A stretch of DNA of 12,907 nt from RGIG8745 sp964554265 (GTDB lineage: Bacteria > Bacteroidota > Bacteroidia > Bacteroidales > Bacteroidaceae): positions 1 through 12,907 of the forward strand of contig CAZKOB010000105.1 in assembly GCA_964554265.1 (NCBI GenBank), written 5' to 3'. A program made the position numbers and the translations under genes. The notes beneath the pieces were generated by a model. The model saw only the letters and a program-made list of their open reading frames with translations, made no database searches and was not told where the DNA came from. Below are positions 1-6,286 of this stretch, piece by piece. Within the stretch, counting starts at the first letter, position 1. Every line of letters begins with the position of its first letter.

Positions 1-5
1 CGGAA

Positions 6-33
6 TAGGAGCAATTGGGGAGCTTGCGACGGA
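6..33. repeat. dispersed intergenic repeat, copy 1
   Basis: A 28-bp stretch identical to 1875-1902. After it, both copies share GAGTCTGTG (35-43 here, 1926-1934 in copy 2) and a similar tail ending in AGCAAAA. Copy 1 lacks 22 bp found between these blocks in copy 2. The two copies lie on either side of the metallo-hydrolase gene, in the same orientation. The family is not one I can name. Confidence 0.7.
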
Positions 34-455
34 GGAGTCTGTGAAGACACAAGCAAAAACAACTGGATTTCTCAAAAACATTTCTTCTTTCTTTTTGACA
101 CTAAGACCACCTATATCAGACGGAGTTTTATTAACATAATTAAGATTCGTTTACACCTGACCAATTGTCGAATTTTTGAAGTTTTATTGACAAGTAATTG
201 ATAATCAACAAAATACTATTTCAGCAAAATGATGCGGTTTTAGGTGCAAGAAGTACAGGTTAGAACAAAAATAGGATATACTGATAATCAGAGAGTTATA
301 AAATTACTTGCCCAATATACCTGTTTTTCGCAGCCAAAATCCATCTTTGTTTTCTGTGGCATTGAAAAATATGATTTAGACTTTTTAAGAAATCAATTTT
401 AATCAAACCAAATTTCAACCCGAAAAACAGACCTTCTCAAACTCGTTCACCTTGA

Positions 456-531
456 AAATAAATTTCGTTCACCTTGAAAGTATTTTTAAAGTGCCTTGTA
501 AAAAATTTTTCAAGGTGAAGAAAATTTATTT
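456..531. repeat. long inverted repeat with an extra direct-repeat copy
   Basis: The arms 456-479 and 508-531 pair at 22 of 24 positions around a 28-nt loop (mismatches at 466 and 467 against 520 and 521). The left arm contains the second copy of a 14-bp direct repeat, CGTTCACCTTGAAA, whose first copy is at 444-457, giving a 22-bp period. The motif TTCACCTTGAAA therefore occurs twice direct and once inverted. It could be a hairpin RNA, an operator array or a remnant of a small mobile repeat; the sequence does not decide. Confidence 0.65.
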
Positions 532-618
532 CCAGCGTACTCTTTTTTCAGGCAAAGCACACACGAATGTGAATAAATCCATCTTTTCAAAACACAAATT
601 ACATTATTTTTACATTTG

Positions 619-710
619 AAATTCAAGGCTTGAAAATGGCCTTAGAATCGCACAAATGGAACTTTGGTAAGGTTCGGCCGATTTTATGCGATTCTGCGAG
701 CCTTGAATTT
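619..710. repeat. nested inverted repeat able to form a long stem
   Basis: The outer arms 619-630 and 699-710 are perfect 12-bp complements (AAATTCAAGGCT and its reverse complement). The inner arms 644-652 and 687-695 are perfect 9-bp complements (AGAATCGCA). Unequal spacers between outer and inner arms leave an asymmetric internal loop, and the apical loop is about 34 nt. There is no T-run directly after either side, so a simple intrinsic terminator is unlikely. Confidence 0.6.
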
Positions 711-796
711 TAACATATCAGATTATCAAGAAAAGTCCGTAATTTATGACAAAACAAACGTGATGAGAATGTTTTTGTGGCACAATGACAAAGTCT

Positions 797-838
797 GAAA
801 AAAAAAGAAAAGAGAATAGACTGCACGCAGCCTATTCT
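797..838 (-). terminator. intrinsic terminator of the metallo-hydrolase gene
   Basis: On the minus strand a stem forms between 832-838 (AGAATAG on the transcript) and 813-819, continues through a G-U pair (831/820) and a 3-bp CTG/CAG segment, and closes on a 4-nt loop at 824-827. It is followed by a long T-rich tract at 798-811. The gene's TAG stop (832-834) sits inside the stem. This is the clearest terminator in the window. Confidence 0.8.
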
Positions 839-1602
839 TCAACTTCAATCTCCATTCCGTCGTAAGCAAAACGGAAACCCGGGGGAAGAAGCTTATCTTC
901 CTCCGAATGCAGCCCTACATGATGTGACATGTGGATAAAAAATGTTTTCTTCGCCCCTACTCGCCGTGAAAAAGCGACAGCTTCTTCCACAGTCTGGTGA
1001 CTCGGATGAGATTCATGACGCAGAGCATTCACTATCAATGTTTCAACTCCTTCAACAAAGGGAAGTTCTGAATCGGGAATGGTCTTCATGTCTGTAATAT
1101 ATGCCAACCGACCTATTCTGAATCCGAGAATAGGCAATTTGCCATGCATGACCCTGAAAGGCATAATTTCCGTATCGCCGACAGATATGGGAACATGAGG
1201 AGATATGCGTATAAGATGGATGGCCGGAACTCCGGGATAACGTTTATCTTCCGGAAGAAAACAGTAAGGTATACGTTCTTCAAGATGACGGGCACAAAAA
1301 TCCTCTGCATATACATCAACTTTTCCGAATGTGCTGAAAGGTCGCAAATCATCCAAACCTCCTACATGATCATAATGTTCATGTGTAATCAAAACGGCAT
1401 CGAGCTTGGCAAAAGGAACGGACAACATCTGTTGGCGAAAATCAGGGCCGCAATCGAAAATAATCCTTTTACCGCCAATCTCAACCAGTGCAGAACAACG
1501 CAGACGTTTGTCGCGTACATCCACCGAAGTACATACTTCACAATTACACCCCATTTGTGGAACTCCGGTTGAGGTACCGCTTCCCAAAATCGTTATCTTC
1601 AT
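832..1602 (-). CDS. MBL-fold metallo-hydrolase, PhnP-like
   Basis: A 256-residue cytosolic protein of the metallo-beta-lactamase fold, closest in layout to PhnP-type phosphodiesterases; the substrate here is unknown. Visible landmarks: the N-terminal strand MKITILGSGTSTG, a GCNCEVC cysteine cluster (C19, C21, C24) as in the PhnP structural zinc site, FDCGPDF (49-55), the metal motif HEHYDH (H74, H76, D78, H79), H153, D171 in YITD, H202, and C-terminal FIHMSHH (H224, H227, H228). The complete ligand set suggests an active enzyme. The frame stays open upstream to 1812, but I chose the ATG at 1602: the conserved fold begins exactly there, the extra 70 residues look unlike this family, and a good promoter lies at 1669-1700 inside that extension. 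It is monocistronic, with its own terminator. The exact reaction (cyclic phosphodiester hydrolysis or other) is inferred from the family only. Confidence 0.88.
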   Translation of the reverse strand: MKITILGSGTSTGVPQMGCNCEVCTSVDVRDKRLRCSALVEIGGKRIIFDCGPDFRQQMLSVPFAKLDAVLITHEHYDHVGGLDDLRPFSTFGKVDVYAEDFCARHLEERIPYCFLPEDKRYPGVPAIHLIRISPHVPISVGDTEIMPFRVMHGKLPILGFRIGRLAYITDMKTIPDSELPFVEGVETLIVNALRHESHPSHQTVEEAVAFSRRVGAKKTFFIHMSHHVGLHSEEDKLLPPGFRFAYDGMEIEVEE

Positions 1603-1668
1603 GACTTCAATATCTATTTCACAAAACAAAGGATGCAGAGCTATAGAGCAGACTATGCAATCCGGATA

Positions 1669-1700
1669 CAAAAATAACACCTTTTCTCTACTCCTGCAAT
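1669..1700 (-). promoter_or_regulatory. Bacteroidales-type promoter of the metallo-hydrolase
   Basis: On the minus strand a -7 box TATTTTTG (1669-1676) fits TAnnTTTG perfectly. A -33 box ATTG (1697-1700) matches three of four bases of TTTG, with a 20-bp spacer. Transcription would start near 1662, leaving a leader of about 60 nt before the ATG at 1602. This argues against translation starting at 1812. Confidence 0.5.
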
Positions 1701-1815
1701 ATTCACGTGAGTTCGAGACAAGTTTTAGAAGAAAGTCGGTTGTTTGGATCTTCCGCATAGTATCCACACAAAGCCTCCGTTTTTTCAAAAAAGCAATATT
1801 CCCCGAGAACAATCA

Positions 1816-1859
1816 CCGGCTTCACAAGGAAGCTTGTGATGGAACATTTTAGTAGCCGG
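1816..1859. repeat. bulged hairpin beside the dispersed repeat
   Basis: The outer arms CCGGCT (1816-1821) and AGCCGG (1854-1859) are followed directly inward by TCACAAG (1822-1828) and CTTGTGA (1833-1839), which close on a GAAG tetraloop. The right side carries a 14-nt bulge (1840-1853). In total 13 base pairs form, all perfect. No T-run follows on either strand, so it is probably not a terminator; it may belong to the adjacent repeat family. Confidence 0.5.
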
Positions 1860-1874
1860 ACACCTCCCCTAAGT

Positions 1875-1934
1875 TAGGAGCAATTGGGGAGCTTGCGACG
1901 GAGAGCGTGGTGCAAAGCGATGGAAGAGTCTGTG
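1875..1934. repeat. dispersed intergenic repeat, copy 2
   Basis: The 28-bp block 1875-1902 is identical to 6-33. It is followed by about 23 bp missing from copy 1 and then by the shared GAGTCTGTG at 1926-1934. Just upstream, CTCCCC (1864-1869) can pair with GGGGAG (1886-1891), and CCTAAGTTAGG is a short palindrome, so the unit has secondary-structure potential. It lies in the same orientation as copy 1, about 1.87 kb away. Confidence 0.65.
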
Positions 1935-2055
1935 GATACACCAGCAAAATAGCAGAAAATTCACTTCAAAAATGTAGAAAAATCAGATATATACATCCAT
2001 TGGATTTATGCAGGGTGACACAATGACGAAGTGAGGAAGATTAGGGCTGATGAAC

Positions 2056-2235
2056 GAGGGTGTGCCGAAACTCATTTTTTGAAAATATAAACTACAGTTT
2101 GAAATTTGAGCATCCTAAAAGACTAAAGAAAGGGCCGTATCATTACTCAATACAGAGTTTGATACGACCCTTTTAAATATTATAGTTATAATCTGTAACT
2201 TCAGGGAGTAGTCATTTTAGTTTCGGCACACCCTC
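2056..2235. mobile_element. MITE-like element with 17-bp perfect terminal inverted repeats
   Basis: GAGGGTGTGCCGAAACT at 2056-2072 is repeated as an exact reverse complement at 2219-2235, bounding 180 bp with no coding frame. Such ends with a short non-coding core are what a non-autonomous miniature inverted-repeat element looks like. The core holds a strong imperfect hairpin (2129-2173). No convincing target-site duplication is visible directly outside the ends. The parent transposase is not in this window. The GGGTGTG start resembles ends of some DDE insertion sequences, but I cannot assign a family. Confidence 0.6.
2121..2174 (-). terminator. hairpin inside the MITE, possible terminator downstream of the S9 peptidase
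   Basis: The arms 2129-2142 and 2160-2173 pair with a single mismatch (2135/2167) and contain a GGG/CCC segment. On the minus strand the stem is followed by CTTTAGTCTTTT, a moderately T-rich tail; on the plus strand it is followed by a short T-run and then AT-rich sequence. It could stop S9 peptidase transcripts about 140-190 nt after the stop codon, or work in both directions. Confidence 0.4.
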
Positions 2236-2253
2236 TTGATAAGCATTTTCTGT

Positions 2254-2293
2254 ATGTTGAGATATGCCTTGTCAGACAGGACATATTCAACAT
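2254..2293 (-). terminator. strong hairpin just after the S9 peptidase stop codon
   Basis: The arms 2254-2271 and 2277-2293 pair along nearly their whole length, with one bulged G (2261), one mismatch (2267/2281) and a wobble, around a 5-nt loop (2272-2276). It begins about 22 nt beyond the TAA of the S9 gene. There is no T-run after it on the minus strand, so it may protect the mRNA 3' end rather than terminate; on the plus strand a T-rich stretch does follow. Confidence 0.4.
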
Positions 2294-2315
2294 GATGTTT
2301 TCTTGTTCTCTTCGT

Positions 2316-4541
2316 TTATTTTACCTCATCCCATGCAGGAGGGTTTACATTCAAAAGGTTCTTTACAAAGAAGTCATAGCGTTTGTGCTCTCCGAAACTT
2401 TCACCCATAGTGTGATGTGCTCCCGGAACAACAACAAGTTCAAAATCTTTGCCTGCCTTGATCAGCGCATTGACAACCTGCATTGTGGATGCTGGGTCTA
2501 CATTATCATCGAGTTCGCCTACCACAATCATAAGTTTTCCTTGAAGATTCTTGGCATTGTCCACATTGGAAGACGCAGAGTAAGACTCGTCGACAGGGTA
2601 GCCCATCCACTGTTCATTCCACCATATCTTGTCCATACGGTTGTCGTGGCATCCGCATGCAGAATAACCGGCTTTATAGAAATCACCGTGGAAAAGGAGC
2701 GCACCGAGAGCTTCCTGACCTCCGGCAGAACAGCCGTAGATACCCATTCTTTCGATGTCCATGTAAGGATACTTCTCTGCGGCAGCCTTTATCCATGCAA
2801 TACGGTCGGGGAAACCTGCATCTTTAAGATTCTTATAGCATACTTCTTCAAATGATTTTGAACGGAATGACGTTGTCATGGCATCAAGCTGTACAACAAT
2901 GAATCCGAGTTCCGCAAGATCGGCAAGATTCCACAACCAAGGAGTAAACGACTTCGGCACATATTGGTCGCCCGGGCCTGAGTAGATATATTCTATGACA
3001 GGGTATTTTTTGTTCGGATCGAAGTTGGAAGGACGCTGTATAAGTCCCCACATATCTGTCTGTCCGTCACGACCTTTGGCTACAAAAACTTCAGGGGCCT
3101 TCCATCCTTCAGCTTCAAGGCGTGAGATGTCGGCTGTTTCAAGTGTGCGGATGATTTTTCCATCTTTGGCAGAACGGAGAACGGTGACAGGGGCCTTCAA
3201 CACTGTAGAATAAGTATCTATCAGATATGCCATATCATCGGTGTACACGACTTTGTGGTTTCCTTCTTCAGGAGTGAGGCATTTCAATCCTTTTCCGTTA
3301 AGGCCTATCTTGTAATAGTGTATGAGATAAGGATCTTCATTCTTGTTCATACCGTTGGCAGAGAAATATACAATTCCTGCCTTCTCATCGACTTTCTGTA
3401 TTCCACGTACATAAAACTCACCTTTTGTTATTTGGTTGATGACTTTTCCTGTTTCGCGGTTATATAAATAGAGATGGCAATAGTTGTCTCGTTCGCTCAT
3501 CCATAGAATCCGCTTGCCGTCGGCAAAGTCGTGGCGGAACTGACGTGAATAGTTGACATATTTGTCACTTTTTTCCTCTATAATTGTGCGGACTTTTCCG
3601 TTCTCTGCTGACATTTCCAGCACGCGGTAATGTTTATGTCCACGTTCATTGAACTCAAATGTCACAGTCTTGTTGTTTTGGTCCCAACGCGGAGCCGTAA
3701 CATAATATTGGCTTGCAAAGAGTTCTGTGCTTGGTTCGATAACTTTGCCTGTGGCAACTTCGATGATGACAGGGACACGATAATTCAGCGAATCTCCCGG
3801 TTTAGGATATTCTTGCTTGTGAAGTTTGGGCTGTGACTGGTCAGTAGGTGAGGATTCAACCATATAGACATAACGTTTCGGGGCCGGTTTGATTTTTACT
3901 GTTGCAAAGTATTTCCCATCAGCCGACCAACTTCCATAAGATGAATAATAGTTGGTCTCGATACCGTCCTTGGTGAGTTGGGATTCTGCAACAGTTGCAT
4001 TGTTGCGCAGATACAGATTGTTGTCCTTGAAGAATATCTCTTGCTTGTTGTCTGGTGATGCAATGACACCGTCTTTTTCTTCCGGAACTTCCATCCAATG
4101 GTGATAAGGAGGATCAACGATTGTGTCGCCCTTCTGCAAATTGTCGCTGGCTATGTCGTATGTCCAATTATGTCGTCCGTAATTGAAATACAGGTTGTTG
4201 TTTTTGTCTATGCTCATTCTGCTCAGTCTCAGACTGTGTTTGTTAAAATCTTTTCCTGTAGCAGATTTGAGTGAATTGGCTAACCTTTCGGTATCGAAGA
4301 GTGGCTCTTTGGTGTTTTTTTCAGCATCAACAAGTGTATACACTATACCGTTGGCATCGTAATCGGAATACCAGAATTTCTGTGTTCCTTCAATGGAATG
4401 TGCATCCACATTGCCATGAGTCATCTTGTTGCTGTACTTTCCACGGATTGCAAAGGCGCGTTTATAGTCTTCAACAGTCCCTTGAGCAAATGCTGTAGCG
4501 ACGACAGAAGCTACTGCTGCCAGAAGCATAATTTTTTTCAT
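2316..4541 (-). CDS. exported S9 family serine peptidase (DPP-IV-like fold)
   Basis: A 741-residue protein with a Sec signal peptide (residues 1-19, cleavage likely after AFA, before Q20), so it acts in the periplasm or on the surface. Residues of about 20-480 form the N-terminal beta-propeller region, with repeats such as SWSADGKYFATV (204-215). About 490-741 is the alpha/beta-hydrolase peptidase domain. The catalytic triad is readable: S605 in YGCSAGG, D678 in GELDDNVD and H710 in PGAHHTMG; the 32-residue D-to-H gap equals that of human DPP-IV as I recall it. The length suits S9B enzymes. Oddly, the Tyr-Glu-Glu motif that binds the substrate N-terminus in true DPP-IV is not apparent in the propeller, so dipeptidyl release after proline should not be assumed. 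The start ATG is followed directly by the signal peptide. The gene is 196 bp from the lipoprotein upstream; I found no clear consensus promoter in that gap, so it could be read from either its own promoter or the upstream operon. Confidence 0.9.
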   Translation of the reverse strand: MKKIMLLAAVASVVATAFAQGTVEDYKRAFAIRGKYSNKMTHGNVDAHSIEGTQKFWYSDYDANGIVYTLVDAEKNTKEPLFDTERLANSLKSATGKDFNKHSLRLSRMSIDKNNNLYFNYGRHNWTYDIASDNLQKGDTIVDPPYHHWMEVPEEKDGVIASPDNKQEIFFKDNNLYLRNNATVAESQLTKDGIETNYYSSYGSWSADGKYFATVKIKPAPKRYVYMVESSPTDQSQPKLHKQEYPKPGDSLNYRVPVIIEVATGKVIEPSTELFASQYYVTAPRWDQNNKTVTFEFNERGHKHYRVLEMSAENGKVRTIIEEKSDKYVNYSRQFRHDFADGKRILWMSERDNYCHLYLYNRETGKVINQITKGEFYVRGIQKVDEKAGIVYFSANGMNKNEDPYLIHYYKIGLNGKGLKCLTPEEGNHKVVYTDDMAYLIDTYSTVLKAPVTVLRSAKDGKIIRTLETADISRLEAEGWKAPEVFVAKGRDGQTDMWGLIQRPSNFDPNKKYPVIEYIYSGPGDQYVPKSFTPWLWNLADLAELGFIVVQLDAMTTSFRSKSFEEVCYKNLKDAGFPDRIAWIKAAAEKYPYMDIERMGIYGCSAGGQEALGALLFHGDFYKAGYSACGCHDNRMDKIWWNEQWMGYPVDESYSASSNVDNAKNLQGKLMIVVGELDDNVDPASTMQVVNALIKAGKDFELVVVPGAHHTMGESFGEHKRYDFFVKNLLNVNPPAWDEVK

Positions 4542-4737
4542 GATAATTTATTTTGATGAGTATTCTTGTAATATGCGGAATTAGGATGCAAGTAGTCCGG
4601 TTGGCATAATCCATAATTTGGGTATGCATACGGATAAATGGAAGCAAGGACTTGTTTCTTTCAGAATAAATATTGAATTATCTGTAAAACGCTTTTGTCT
4701 GCCTGTCTTCTCTTCCTGCTTGCATTGTATTTAGTAT

Positions 4738-6261
4738 TCACTGATGTTTCGTTTGTTTGCTTACATAGTTAGCCTTCACGGCATCAGTTTTTGCAGCGCT
4801 TGCAAACTCCTGCGGTGTTATTTTGACAGGCTCCACCATAAATTCTGGAATATTGTAGCTTCGCAGATAATATATATAGAAGTCTGGATCCTTTTGAGGA
4901 AGCTCAAAAGCCTTGTGCGCATGTCCGGTCTTGTCGAAATATGCGATGAATGGGCGGGTGAAATTGCCATCATCTCGTCTGCTGCTTATGATTATCCATC
5001 TTCCGTTGCTTGACCACGAATGATAACTTTCGGCTTGGTCACTATTGGCATTTTCAAGCTTTCGGGTTTGCAACGTTCTTAAGTCTGTTATATACAGGTC
5101 GGCATCGCGATGCCAAATATGGAAACAACCGTATTGTCCCATTGCGAACAGCAGATAATTCCCGTCAGGGCTTATGCGAGGTAATGTAGCACTTTTGTCT
5201 ATGGCTGATGCGGAGAAAACCAGTTCACGCTTGCCGAATGTATGTGTTTTGGTGTTAAAACTGCGACGGTAAATGTCATATTTTGTTTCTGCATATCTTT
5301 GGATATGTTCTGTTTCTTCGGCTATAGTGTCTTTATATTCGAAATGGGCAGATGAATAGTACAACCATTTCCCGTCGGGAGACCACCACGGAAAGACTTC
5401 AAGTTCATCCTTATCTGCACAGATTGTGCTTATTTCATTTTTTTCTACATCGTAGAGAATAAGATCGCTTCTTGTGTCTTGTACCTCAATCTTCGCGATA
5501 TTCTTTGTATGGAACGATTGGCCAGTAAGATTTGTGGAATAAGCGATCAGCTTTTCTGTCGGATGCCATGACGGATATACACCAGCACTGAGAGTGGAGT
5601 CGCTCTTCATGTCGACTTTTTTCAGTTTGCCGTCATTTACAATCATTGTACCGCCGTAACTCTGACGCATATGAAACTGCATATTGCTTGTTCTGTAGTT
5701 TTGGTACGAATGACAATTGATGCATTGTCCGTCTTTTTCGCCTGATACAATCATATTGTTGTATATCTCTTTTTCCTCAAAATTAGTAAGGTTACGCTGG
5801 TTTATACTCAATATTTCGTATGCCACGTATGATGGAGGGATGACACGATATGATATATACGGATCAATCTCTTCCTCTGCCACTGTAATGTAGAATGGCT
5901 TGTAAGCATTCCATTTGCCCTCTTTTTCTGTAAAGACTTCCACTTTTATTTTTCCCCCTTTGGTTACACTGAGAATGTCTTTCCATTCTTTTTCAGGGAT
6001 AATGACTTTATACCCCTTGCCGTAAGTTTGCCATTCATTGTTGTATGTCATACGTACAACACATTCATCACATCCTTCTTTTACCGCAAAGTTTAGAGGT
6101 GCAATATTACATGGGATAGTCACATCCTTGTAATCAGGAAATATTCTTGGTTGCCTGTTTTCTTGTGTATAGGTCTCAGGAACAGACGGATGTGGATTGC
6201 ACCCTGAAAGTATCAGCATGGCAATCACTGCTATAGACGATATGATATATTGGATTTTCAT
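4738..6261 (-). CDS. lipoprotein with CxxCH heme-type motif and WD40/TolB-like (PD40) repeats
   Basis: A 507-residue protein with a type II signal peptide: hydrophobic residues 5-18 and lipobox LSGC with C21 as the lipidated cysteine. It is therefore anchored in a membrane facing the periplasm or outside. Residues of about 40-130 are beta-rich. A single c-type heme motif, C180-I-N-C183-H184, lies in the middle. Four propeller blades of PD40/TolB type follow: PSWHPTEKLIAYS (230-242), PWWSPDGKWLYYSS (291-304), PRISPDGNYLLFA (361-373) and SWSSNGRWIIISS (415-427). Similar Bacteroidales proteins are usually labelled TolB-like or cytochrome c biosynthesis protein; I recall this from general knowledge and it does not establish function. 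It starts 25 bp after the DUF6057-like gene on the same strand, so the two are almost certainly one operon. Whether heme is truly attached is unknown. Confidence 0.85.
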   Translation of the reverse strand: MKIQYIISSIAVIAMLILSGCNPHPSVPETYTQENRQPRIFPDYKDVTIPCNIAPLNFAVKEGCDECVVRMTYNNEWQTYGKGYKVIIPEKEWKDILSVTKGGKIKVEVFTEKEGKWNAYKPFYITVAEEEIDPYISYRVIPPSYVAYEILSINQRNLTNFEEKEIYNNMIVSGEKDGQCINCHSYQNYRTSNMQFHMRQSYGGTMIVNDGKLKKVDMKSDSTLSAGVYPSWHPTEKLIAYSTNLTGQSFHTKNIAKIEVQDTRSDLILYDVEKNEISTICADKDELEVFPWWSPDGKWLYYSSAHFEYKDTIAEETEHIQRYAETKYDIYRRSFNTKTHTFGKRELVFSASAIDKSATLPRISPDGNYLLFAMGQYGCFHIWHRDADLYITDLRTLQTRKLENANSDQAESYHSWSSNGRWIIISSRRDDGNFTRPFIAYFDKTGHAHKAFELPQKDPDFYIYYLRSYNIPEFMVEPVKITPQEFASAAKTDAVKANYVSKQTKHQ

Positions 6262-6286
6262 GTTTCTTCAATTCTAAATTCAGATA

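Larger units (their letters stand above)
1..796. other. gene-free AT-rich intergenic region
   Basis: No convincing coding frame was found on either strand over about 800 bases. What it holds: a dispersed-repeat copy at 6-33 with a related tail to about 55, a 14-bp direct repeat at 444-457 and 466-479, a long inverted repeat at 456-531, and a second large inverted repeat at 619-710. Between these the sequence is AT-rich and I see no gene remnants. The gene to the left lies outside the window, so part of this stretch could be its leader or its terminator region. Confidence 0.6.
1603..2315. other. gene-free region rich in repeats and hairpins
   Basis: There is no supported gene over about 710 bases between the metallo-hydrolase and the S9 peptidase. 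From left to right it holds the metallo-hydrolase promoter (1669-1700), a bulged hairpin (1816-1859), a dispersed-repeat copy (1875-1902 plus tail), a MITE-like element with an internal hairpin (2056-2235), and a hairpin just beyond the S9 stop codon (2254-2293). The stretch 1950-2055 shows nothing I can name. Confidence 0.6.

Noticed and set aside
1603..1812. 70-residue N-terminal extension of the metallo-hydrolase frame
   Set aside because: It shows no family similarity, the fold starts exactly at 1602, and a consensus-like promoter lies inside the extension.
1144..1852. Plus-strand frames opposite and beyond the metallo-hydrolase
   Set aside because: They mirror the real gene's codons and carry no protein features.
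2048..2240. TGAT on both sides of the MITE as a target-site duplication
   Set aside because: The two copies are not at equal distances from the element ends (4 nt versus 1 nt), so they do not fit a duplication.
2292..2855. 187-codon plus-strand frame opposite the S9 peptidase
   Set aside because: Antisense shadow of a well-supported gene; no recognisable domain or start signal.
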